A DNA stretch of 64,000 nucleotides from NCBI RefSeq assembly GCF_020985305.1, contig NZ_CP087588.1, positions 3,223,501-3,287,500 of the forward strand, read 5' to 3'. Below, in pieces: positions 17,919 through 25,325 of this stretch. The position numbers were made by a program, and so were the translations under genes. The notes below the pieces were generated by a model. That model ran no database searches. It was not told where the DNA came from and was given only the letters and a program-made list of their open reading frames with translations. How positions within the stretch are numbered: position 1 is the first letter of the stretch; the number at the start of each line of letters is the position of its first letter. Origin of the DNA: Croceicoccus sp. Ery15. GTDB lineage: Bacteria > Pseudomonadota > Alphaproteobacteria > Sphingomonadales > Sphingomonadaceae.

Positions 17919-18182
17919 TCAGTCGGCGGTGGTCGGAATGGTCGTGGTGTCCCGTTTCTCGCGCTCCATCCTGACGCAATCGAGGATTTTCGCGCCCGCC
18001 AGAAAGACTGAGCCGGTGCAAGCCAGAAACAGCAAATATCCGCCGTATCCGGGATATTGGTCGAGGTAATGCGTACCGCGCTCCGCCGCGCCAAGCCCCA
18101 ATGCATAGATGACCAGATAGGCCTCTATCCGCGTCTTGATGACGAACAGCCGACCCAGCTTTTTGAGTTTGGCGGCGAACAA
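17919..18182 (-). CDS. Small conserved-looking membrane protein (87 aa)
   Basis: The frame begins MFAAKLKKLGRLFVIKTRIEAY, a basic amphipathic start, followed by one helix around LVIYALGLGAAERG and a second hydrophobic segment GYGGYLLFLACTGSVFLAGAKIL, ending in a charged tail. Codon usage and the dense, ordered layout suggest a real gene; I recall similar short proteins in sphingomonads but cannot name a family. The ATG at 18182 has TTAA-N7-GTAA 42-56 bases upstream, which resembles a CtrA-type site with one mismatch. It follows astB by 83 bases. Confidence 0.65.
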   Translation of the reverse strand: MFAAKLKKLGRLFVIKTRIEAYLVIYALGLGAAERGTHYLDQYPGYGGYLLFLACTGSVFLAGAKILDCVRMEREKRDTTTIPTTAD

Positions 18183-18265
18183 GGCTTGGTCAACTCCTCA
18201 ACAGTTGCGGGCGAATCCTCTTGTTAAGAACTTGGTAACCTTTCTGACGGTTCCCGACAAAGTTG

Positions 18266-19519
18266 TTAACCATAATCCTTGAGCCCAACGGCCTCGCACA
18301 GGTGCCCGTGCGCGTTGCGGATATGGTCGGCGAGGGCTTCGTTGCCGATTTCGGCAGAGGATATCCGCTCGGGCCAATGGCGCGCGATCACCCCTTCCAG
18401 AAGGTCGGCCTTGGCGTCGTCCAGCATAAAGCGCGGGTCCACCGTTGCAGGGTCAGCCACCACGCGAAGCCGCAGACATGCTGGCCCTCCGCCATTGGCC
18501 ATGGATTGCCGCACGTCGACGGGCAGCACCTTGCGAATGGGTCCGTTGCCTGCGACCATCGCATCCAGAAAGGCGCGCACGGGCGCATTGTCCCACGCTT
18601 CGGTCGGCACGATCAGCGCCTGCACCCCTTCGGGCAAAGTCACCAGCTGCGCGTTGAAGAGGTAACTCGAAATGGCATCGGCAAGGCTGACGGCACTGGC
18701 CGGAACCTCGACGATTTTGGCCGTGGGCAGCTTTTCGCGGATCGCGGCATAGAGCGCGTCTTTATCGGCGAAGGCCTGGTCGTGGCAGAATAGCACATCC
18801 TCGTTCGCGACGGCCACCACGTCATTGTGGAACGCCCCTGCGGCAATCGCCTCGGGCGCCTGTTCGGCAAAGATGCAGCGTCCCGGGTTCAGGCCGTGGC
18901 GGCGCGCGATGGCGCGGAACGCCTGCTCGTGCTGGCGGGCGGGAAATTTCCCGCCGGGGCGGCCATAGATGAAAATTTCGACCCCTGCCTCGGCATGCGA
19001 AGCGCCCATGCGCATATGGTTTGCCGCGCCTTCGTCACCGAAAGTGGGCGGCACGGGGCCGTGGACGGCAAAATGCGTCTGGTCTGCAAAGGCGATGCGC
19101 AATTGCCGCAGAGTGTCGGGCCATTCGATCGACCGGTGCGGCATGGTCACCAGATTGGCGACCGTCAGATGGCAACGCCCGTCCGCCGTATCGGGCGCGG
19201 GGGAAACGGTGGCGGCATTGGCGGTCCACATCGAACTGGCCGACCATGCCATGGCCGTCAGTGCCGGATCGAACTCTTCATTGGCGCACATGTCGTGCAG
19301 AAAAGCGCGGTTCGGGCGCGGCAGCGGCAGGAAAAAGCCCTGTCCCAGCCCCAGCCGCAAATTATGGCGCATCTTGGCAATGCCCTGCAGCGCCGCCTCT
19401 CGCGGAAAGGCCGTATCGCCCGCGTGGCGCGTAGCGGCCAGATTGCCAAGGCTGAGTCCCGCGTAATTATGCGAAGGGCCGACGATCCCGTCGAAATTGA
19501 TCTCGCGCAGCATGGGCAT
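18266..19519 (-). CDS. astB: N-succinylarginine dihydrolase
   Basis: The 417-residue amidinotransferase-fold hydrolase converts N2-succinylarginine to succinylornithine, ammonia and CO2, the second step of the AST arginine-degradation pathway. It starts with REINFDGIVGPSHNYAGLSLGN, matching the family start. The catalytic cysteine lies in NGGGPACLRLRV and the histidine in GAFHNDVVAVAN. The ATG at 19519 is used here, but ATG 19513 has better spacing from AAAGGA. It follows astA by six bases. No AstC, AstD or AstE gene is in the window. Confidence 0.94.
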   Translation of the reverse strand: MPMLREINFDGIVGPSHNYAGLSLGNLAATRHAGDTAFPREAALQGIAKMRHNLRLGLGQGFFLPLPRPNRAFLHDMCANEEFDPALTAMAWSASSMWTANAATVSPAPDTADGRCHLTVANLVTMPHRSIEWPDTLRQLRIAFADQTHFAVHGPVPPTFGDEGAANHMRMGASHAEAGVEIFIYGRPGGKFPARQHEQAFRAIARRHGLNPGRCIFAEQAPEAIAAGAFHNDVVAVANEDVLFCHDQAFADKDALYAAIREKLPTAKIVEVPASAVSLADAISSYLFNAQLVTLPEGVQALIVPTEAWDNAPVRAFLDAMVAGNGPIRKVLPVDVRQSMANGGGPACLRLRVVADPATVDPRFMLDDAKADLLEGVIARHWPERISSAEIGNEALADHIRNAHGHLCEAVGLKDYG

Positions 19520-19525
19520 GGTCCT

Positions 19526-20545
19526 TTATCGCGGCGCCCAGAACAGCGCATCGCCGGGGCGCAGTTGCAGCGCGGCGGCAGCCTCTGCCTCCACCGCCAG
19601 CGATCCGTCGTCGCGCGGCTCTACCCGTGCCATGGCGCAGCGGAAATCCTGTAACGCCCCCGCCGCGACCAGCGCGCGCTGGCAGTTCGCCGGTTCGCCC
19701 GTCGCCATGGAGGCACCGCGCGTGGCGGCAATCGTCTTCACCTGATCGGTGCGTGCGATCATCGTCGGGCCGGCATCGAAAATATCGACATAGTTTTCAA
19801 AGCGGAAACCCTCTGCCTCCAGCATGCGGCGGGCGGGGCGGCCGCTTTCGTGGGTCACGGCGATGGCATCGCGCGCTTCCTCGCTGATCATATTCACATA
19901 GATCGGGTTCTTGGGCATCAGATCGGCAATGAACTGGTTGCCGTGCAATGCGTTGAATTCGTCGGCATCGCGAAAGCTCATGCCGAAAAACCGGCCCGCG
20001 ACACCGTCCCAGAACGGCGCGTTGCCCTGTGCGTCGACCACGCCGCGCAATTCGGCCAGCAACCGGTCGCCGAAACGCGCGCGATGCATGGCGATGAACA
20101 GATAACGGCTGCGCGCCAGCAACATGCCTAGCCCGCCCGCACGCGCATTGGGGTGAAGGAACAGCCCGCCGACCTCGCTCGACCCTTCCAGATCGGTGAC
20201 GAGGTTCAGCATCTGGTTGCGGAATGTGCGGTCAAGCTCGCGGCTGTGGGTCGTCAGCGTGGCGATGCGATAGGAATAGAACGGCAGATCGCCGCCGATC
20301 CGGCTGAAGATCTGGCATGTGCCCAATATCCGGCCGCTGGCTGCATCCTCCAGCATCAGCACGAACAGATCATTGCCGATTTCGGAGTCGGCCGGTCGGG
20401 AGAAAGCGCGCGCGCTGGCGTTCAGCTTGGCGGTCAACGCGGGCCGGTCGGGCGGAAGGTTGGTAAAGCCGCCGCCGGTCAGCTTCGCCATTTCATACAA
20501 GGCTTCCAGATCGTCGGGACGCGAAGGGCGGATGATATGGGTCAT
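19526..20545 (-). CDS. astA: Arginine N-succinyltransferase
   Basis: The 339-residue GNAT-related enzyme transfers succinyl from succinyl-CoA to the alpha-amino group of arginine, the first AST step. The N-terminus (IIRPSRPDDLEALYEMAKLTGGGFTNLP, seen as LYEMAKLTGGGFTNLP) and the blocks RTFRNQMLNLVTDLEGSSEV (seen as LVTDLEGSSEV), LLARSRYLFIA and GRFFGMSF are family-typical. Only the single alpha-type subunit is present, as in most species. Its ATG overlaps the upstream M20 hydrolase stop by four bases (ATGA) and astB follows six bases later, so the three form one operon. Confidence 0.94.
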   Translation of the reverse strand: MTHIIRPSRPDDLEALYEMAKLTGGGFTNLPPDRPALTAKLNASARAFSRPADSEIGNDLFVLMLEDAASGRILGTCQIFSRIGGDLPFYSYRIATLTTHSRELDRTFRNQMLNLVTDLEGSSEVGGLFLHPNARAGGLGMLLARSRYLFIAMHRARFGDRLLAELRGVVDAQGNAPFWDGVAGRFFGMSFRDADEFNALHGNQFIADLMPKNPIYVNMISEEARDAIAVTHESGRPARRMLEAEGFRFENYVDIFDAGPTMIARTDQVKTIAATRGASMATGEPANCQRALVAAGALQDFRCAMARVEPRDDGSLAVEAEAAAALQLRPGDALFWAPR

Positions 20546-21795
20546 GCATTCTCCGAAAGGTCGGGCGCGCCGTCGCCAAGACCATGCTGCGCAAGGCGGC
20601 GCAAAACCAGCGCCGACAATTGTGCGCGTTCGGCCAGCGATTCGACGATCAGATATTCGTCCGGAGAGTGGATCGCCCCGCCGCGCACGCCCATCGTATC
20701 GACCACGGGCACGCCGCAGGCCGCGATATTATTGCCGTCGCACACTCCGCCCGTATCGCGCCGCGCTGCGATCAGGCCCAATGCGCGCGCGCTATCGTCG
20801 ACCAGAGCGAACAGGCGCGCGGCTTGCGGATCGACGGGTTTGGGCGGGCGCGATATGCCGCCGTGCAGATGCACCTCCACCTCGTGCTGCGCAGCAATCG
20901 CGTTGAGCAGGCCGGGCAGGCTGCCCTCGAACGCCTCCGCGACCTTGCGGCTTTTGGGGCGGATGTTGAAACGCAGCACCGCATGGTCGGGCACGACATT
21001 ATTGGCGCTGCCGCCGTCGATCTTCGCCGGATTGATCGGCAGATCGGTGGTTTGCATTGCCTTCAGCCGCAGGACCAGATCGCTGGCAGCGACCAGCGCG
21101 TTGCGCCCGTCCTGCGGATTGCGTCCCGCATGCGCCGAACGGCCCGTGAAAATTACCGAGTAATTGCCCGAACCGCCCCGCGCGCCCGCCATCGTGCCAT
21201 CGGGCATGGTCGCGGGTTCATAGGTCAGCGCCGCCAGCTTGTCCGCCGCCAGTCGCGCGATCAGCGGGGCAGAGGACTGGCTGCCCACTTCCTCGTCCGA
21301 ATTGATCATCACATCATAGCCCAGCGTGGATGCCAGCGGGCTGCGCTCGAACGCCAGTAATGCCTCTGCCATGACCGCGATGCCGCCCTTCATGTCGGCA
21401 AGGCCGGGTCCGTTCAGCACGCCCCGTTCCAGTTCGCGGATCGTCTGGAACGGGTGGTCGGCGGGAAAAACCGTGTCCATATGCCCCGTCAGCAACACCC
21501 GCCGTGCCGCGTCGGGACGGACCGAAAGGACGAGATGCTGCCCACGCTGCAAGGCGATTTCGCGGCCCGCCGCATCGATGGCGCTGACGGGGGCGGGGTC
21601 TTCCATCCGCACCTCGCCCGGTAATTCGCCAAAGCAGGCCGCCAGCAATTCTGCCTGATGCGCCAGCCCGTCCAGATTGCCCGTCCCGCTGTTGATCGCG
21701 CTCCACGCCAGCGTGCGGTCCAACATGCGGGCGGGCTCGATGGCGGCCAGCATGGCGGCCTGTGCGGCGGTAATGGCGGGATCCTCTGGTTTCAT
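20542..21795 (-). CDS. M20 family metallohydrolase in the ast operon
   Basis: The 417-residue zinc hydrolase has the M20/CPG2 layout: TGHMDTVF (first zinc histidine and bridging region), GPGLADMKGG (bridging aspartate), NSDEEVGS (catalytic and zinc glutamates), a dimerisation lid with GRSAHAGRNPQDGRNAL and GGSANNVVPDHAVLRF, and a late AIHSPDEYL histidine. I chose ATG 21795; the frame is open upstream to 21948, but that part overlaps rsmA and looks non-coding. Its coupling to astA (ATGA) suggests an acyl-amino-acid substrate, possibly N-succinylglutamate or N-succinylornithine. That role is inference; family members include carboxypeptidases and deacylases. Confidence 0.85.
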   Translation of the reverse strand: MKPEDPAITAAQAAMLAAIEPARMLDRTLAWSAINSGTGNLDGLAHQAELLAACFGELPGEVRMEDPAPVSAIDAAGREIALQRGQHLVLSVRPDAARRVLLTGHMDTVFPADHPFQTIRELERGVLNGPGLADMKGGIAVMAEALLAFERSPLASTLGYDVMINSDEEVGSQSSAPLIARLAADKLAALTYEPATMPDGTMAGARGGSGNYSVIFTGRSAHAGRNPQDGRNALVAASDLVLRLKAMQTTDLPINPAKIDGGSANNVVPDHAVLRFNIRPKSRKVAEAFEGSLPGLLNAIAAQHEVEVHLHGGISRPPKPVDPQAARLFALVDDSARALGLIAARRDTGGVCDGNNIAACGVPVVDTMGVRGGAIHSPDEYLIVESLAERAQLSALVLRRLAQHGLGDGAPDLSENA

Positions 21796-21838
21796 ATGCA
21801 ACAAGAGGTAGTGCAGTCGGGGTCGTAATGAAACCCGC

Positions 21839-22663
21839 TCAGGTAAGTTCGCGCGCGATGGCGCAGAATTCCGCGATCGACAAAGTCTCTGCGCGGCGAG
21901 CGGGATCGATATCCAGCGTGGCCAGCGCGTCCAGCGCGCCCGCCACATTTTTCAGCGACTGGCGCAGCATTTTGCGCCGCTGGCCGAACGCCGCCTCTGT
22001 CACGCGGGCCAGCACGCGCATCGACACGCCCCGCGGCGCGGCGGCGGGGACGGCGTGGACGATGGCGCTCATCACCTTGGGCGGCGGGGTAAAGGCGCTG
22101 CGATGCACTTTCATCGCGATCCGCGCTTCGGCCCGCCACTGACCCAACACGGCCAGACGGCCATAGGCGCTGCTATTGGGACTTGCGACGATGCGCTGCG
22201 CGACTTCCTGCTGGAACATCAGCGTCAGCGACGTCCATCGCGGCGGCCATTCTTCCTGTCCCATCCAGCGGGTGAACAGCGCCGTGCCGACATTATAGGG
22301 CAGGTTGGCCACAACGGCATAAGGCCCGTCGAACAGGCTGTCGTGATCGATGGCCATGGCATCGCCCTCGATCACCGTAAGCCGGTCGGGAAAGGTCTCT
22401 CCCAGTTCGGCCAGAGCGGGCAGGCAGCGGCGGTCCATCTCAATCGCGGTGACCTTTGCCCCTGCGCGCAGCAGGGCGCGGGTCAGCCCGCCGGGGCCAG
22501 GGCCGATTTCCAGCACATCCCGGTCCTTCAACGAGCCGGGTATTGCGGCGATGCGGTCAAGCAATTGTTCGTCGAACAGGAAATTCTGGCCCAGTGCCTT
22601 TGACGCGGACAGCCCGTGTTTCGCGATGACTTCGCGCAAGGGGGGCAGTTGGGGCGCGTTCAT
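21839..22663 (-). CDS. rsmA: 16S rRNA (A1518/A1519-N6)-dimethyltransferase RsmA/KsgA
   Basis: The 274-residue SAM enzyme dimethylates two adjacent adenines in the 3'-terminal hairpin of 16S rRNA. Visible blocks are KALGQNFLFDEQLLDRI, VLEIGPGPGGLTRALL (motif I), VVANLPYNVGTALFTRW (motif IV NLPY), MFQQEVAQRI and AFTPPPKVMSAIV. ATG 22663 overlaps the pdxA stop by four bases (ATGA), so pdxA and rsmA are coupled, as in the widespread lptD-surA-pdxA-rsmA cluster. A long open extension upstream lies inside pdxA and is not coding. Confidence 0.96.
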   Translation of the reverse strand: MNAPQLPPLREVIAKHGLSASKALGQNFLFDEQLLDRIAAIPGSLKDRDVLEIGPGPGGLTRALLRAGAKVTAIEMDRRCLPALAELGETFPDRLTVIEGDAMAIDHDSLFDGPYAVVANLPYNVGTALFTRWMGQEEWPPRWTSLTLMFQQEVAQRIVASPNSSAYGRLAVLGQWRAEARIAMKVHRSAFTPPPKVMSAIVHAVPAAAPRGVSMRVLARVTEAAFGQRRKMLRQSLKNVAGALDALATLDIDPARRAETLSIAEFCAIARELT

Positions 22664-23679
22664 GCCGCGATCCTGTGTCGCCGCGCGGCGCATTCGCCTG
22701 CCATGCGCAGCGCCGCCAGCATCGGCCCCGCATGCGCACGGCCCGTGCCCGCGATGTCGAACGCGGTGCCATGATCGGGCGAGGTGCGGATCACCGGCAG
22801 GCCCAGCGTGACATTGACGCCTTTGTCGAAATCCAGCGCCTTCAGCGGGATCAGTGCCTGATCGTGATACATGCACACTGCAAAATCATAGGTTTCGCGC
22901 GCGGCGGCGTGGAACATGGTGTCGGCAGGCAGCGGCCCGCGCACGTCGAACCCGTCCGCGCGCAATTGTTCGACGGCAGGCGCGATAATCGCCGCATCCT
23001 CGCTGCCCATGCGTCCGTTCTCTCCGGCATGGGGGTTCAGCCCCGCGACGGCAATGCGCGGTGCGGCAATGCCGAAATCGCGCTGCAGGGCGCGGGCGGC
23101 GATGGCGGTGCGGCGATGGATCAGCCGGGCGGACAGCAATGCGGGCACGCGCGACAGGGCGACATGGACCGTAATGGGCACGACGCGCAGCGACGGTCCG
23201 GCCAGCATCATCACCGCGTCGTCGGCGGGCGCGCCGCAGGCTTCGGCCACGAATTCGGTCTGGCCCGGATGGGTAAAACCGACCTTCGCCAGTTCGGCCT
23301 TGGCGATCGGGGCAGTCAATATGCCGCCAGCCTCACCCGATACGGCCATGGCGCTGGCACGGGTCAGGCTGTCCAGCGCCAGCCGCGCCCCCTGCGCATC
23401 GGGCTGGCCGGGGCGGTACGGGACATCGCCCAGATCGATCACCGGCAGCGCATCGGCAAACATATCGCCCGCCTGTGCCATGGTTTCGATGCGCGCGACC
23501 GGCAGATCGATGCCCACGCTGGCAGCGGCGGCCTGCAACAGGGTGGCGCTGCCGACGCAGGCGAAGGGAGGCAAAGCCTCTGCCCCGCGCATTTCCCACA
23601 GCCGCGCGATCAGTTCCGGACCGATTCCGGCCGGATCGCCTGTCGATACGACAAGCCCCGAAGGCGCCTGATGGAGCAT
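22660..23679 (-). CDS. pdxA: 4-hydroxythreonine-4-phosphate dehydrogenase
   Basis: The 339-residue metal-dependent enzyme oxidises 4-phosphohydroxy-threonine in the DXP-dependent pathway to pyridoxal phosphate. VVSTGDPAGIGPEL begins the protein, ALNPHAGE-like AGLNPHAGENGRMGSED (seen as LNPHAGENGRMG) and CMYHDQALIPLK give the metal-binding histidines, and LGLPVIRTSPDHGTAFDIAGTG (seen as RTSPDHGTAFDIAG) is the conserved C-terminal block. It lies 17 bases after surA and overlaps rsmA by four bases. Confidence 0.95.
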   Translation of the reverse strand: MLHQAPSGLVVSTGDPAGIGPELIARLWEMRGAEALPPFACVGSATLLQAAAASVGIDLPVARIETMAQAGDMFADALPVIDLGDVPYRPGQPDAQGARLALDSLTRASAMAVSGEAGGILTAPIAKAELAKVGFTHPGQTEFVAEACGAPADDAVMMLAGPSLRVVPITVHVALSRVPALLSARLIHRRTAIAARALQRDFGIAAPRIAVAGLNPHAGENGRMGSEDAAIIAPAVEQLRADGFDVRGPLPADTMFHAAARETYDFAVCMYHDQALIPLKALDFDKGVNVTLGLPVIRTSPDHGTAFDIAGTGRAHAGPMLAALRMAGECAARRHRIAA

Positions 23680-23696
23680 CGGGGCCGCCGCTTCGA

Positions 23697-25076
23697 TCAG
23701 TTATACTCGACGATGGCGTCGCGGCGCAGGTCGCGCATATAGTTCTGGGCGCGGCGTTCGATGCGCTCGTCCTCGATCTGGTTCATCACCTGATCGAAAG
23801 TCGGGCCGTTCAGCATCGGCGGGTCGGACCGGCTGCACACCATCATCGCGCGCAGCGGCTGGCTCGCGTCGCTGGCGGCCACGCCATAGGGGCGGGTCAC
23901 GCCGCCGTCGGGCGTGCTCATCACCATTTCCTGCAGCTGGTTGGGCAGCTGGCGGATCGCGATCTGGTTCACCAGCACCGCTTCGGCACCGATCTTCTTC
24001 GCATCGGCCTCGACCGTGGAGCAACCGCCGGTGAACCCCTGCGTCTTGGTGCCGAAATCGGCGGCAAAACGGTTCATCTCGTTCATCGACAGGCCTGCGG
24101 GCATGTTGATCGTGATCTGGGCAAGGCTGACCTGACCGTCGCGCGGATCGGCCACCATCACCTGCCGCTTGTCGCGCATATACAGGATGGAATAGCCGCC
24201 GCAGCACGGGATCGGACCTTGCAACTGGCCGGTTTCCATCTGCGGCACGATCGCGGCCAGTTCGGGCGGCAGGCGATCCAGCCGCACGAAGCCCAGATCG
24301 CCGCCGCGCGCCGCGGTCGAGGCCTGCGAATATTGCGCCGCGACCGCCGCGAAATCGCCGGTTTCCTGCAATTGCGTCATGATCGCCTGCATGCGCTGTT
24401 CAACCTGTGCGTCGGCGCCTGCGGGGGCGGCCACGTAAATCTCGCCCAGCCGGTATTCGGCAGTGCCCTGATCGGCCTTCATCCGCTCGATCTGTTCGTT
24501 CACCTCGCGTGCGGAGACATTGACCAGCGGCGCGACATTACGGCGCAGCAATTGCTGCCACGCAGTCTGGGCCAGCAACATGCGTTGGATCGACGCGGGC
24601 GAGGAGCCGACCGACCTGGTCAGCTCGTCCAGCTCGGCCGAGGTGACGCCCAGTTCGCGCTGGGCATAGCGGTCGTACATCTGCAACACCTCTTCCGAGG
24701 TGATGGTGATCTCTGCCTCGCGCGCGTTCTGGATCTGGATCAGCTCGTCCACCAGCTGCTGGACCACCTGTTCGCGTTCCTGCGGGGTCAGGCGGCGCTG
24801 GTTCGTCGCTTCCAGCCATGCGACGCGCTGGTCGATATCGGTCTGGGTGATGATCTCGCCATTGACCTTGGCGCTGGCGGTGCGGACGCCGGAAGTACCG
24901 TTTGCCGCAGGGGTGCTTTCCATTCCGACCGACGGGCCGATCGAGGGTTGCGCGCTTTGCCCCTGCGCCGCTGCCGGAAGCACGGCGATCAGCGCCGCGG
25001 CACAAATTCCCGCCGCACCGCGCTGCAATCTGGCAATCGTCACATCTGTCGTCATCATCAGCATCCCTTGCCGCAT
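23697..25076 (-). CDS. surA: Periplasmic chaperone/peptidyl-prolyl isomerase SurA
   Basis: The 459-residue exported protein has a signal sequence ending near AALIAVLPAAAQGQ. A SurA-type N-terminal chaperone domain follows, with VNGEIITQTDIDQRVAWL (seen as NGEIITQTDIDQR), LTPQEREQVVQQLVDELIQIQNA (seen as VQQLVDELIQIQNA) and a helical region to about 185. A parvulin-like domain follows around 190-300 (EYRLGEIYVAAP, ARGGDLGFVRLDRLPPE), then a C-terminal helix. SurA guides outer-membrane proteins to the BAM complex, and LptD, encoded immediately upstream, is a classic client. ATG 25058 is an alternative start with better ribosome-site spacing. Confidence 0.92.
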   Translation of the reverse strand: MRQGMLMMTTDVTIARLQRGAAGICAAALIAVLPAAAQGQSAQPSIGPSVGMESTPAANGTSGVRTASAKVNGEIITQTDIDQRVAWLEATNQRRLTPQEREQVVQQLVDELIQIQNAREAEITITSEEVLQMYDRYAQRELGVTSAELDELTRSVGSSPASIQRMLLAQTAWQQLLRRNVAPLVNVSAREVNEQIERMKADQGTAEYRLGEIYVAAPAGADAQVEQRMQAIMTQLQETGDFAAVAAQYSQASTAARGGDLGFVRLDRLPPELAAIVPQMETGQLQGPIPCCGGYSILYMRDKRQVMVADPRDGQVSLAQITINMPAGLSMNEMNRFAADFGTKTQGFTGGCSTVEADAKKIGAEAVLVNQIAIRQLPNQLQEMVMSTPDGGVTRPYGVAASDASQPLRAMMVCSRSDPPMLNGPTFDQVMNQIEDERIERRAQNYMRDLRRDAIVEYN

Positions 25077-25325
25077 CTGCCCCTTACGCCGGACAGGCGC
25101 GGTAAAATCCTTGTGTCACGGTCCGTTACCGGAGCGCCGCTTGCCGGAAAGGCAGCACGGCCGGTCCTGCCCGCAGCGTCCCCTGTGCCGTGATCCGGCT
25201 TAACCGTGGCTGAGCCGGTTCACCATGAAGCAGCCCGCCATGTGCATCCCGGGGGAAAGGCCGTGTAGGGCGGCAGCGCCCTTTCGGCAATGGCCCTATG
25301 GGCGTGCATGCACCGGCCGGACCTA

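Noticed and set aside
18266-18273. TTAACCAT matching a CtrA half-site
   Set aside because: It is the astB stop codon and preceding codons read on the other strand, so it is explained by coding sequence.
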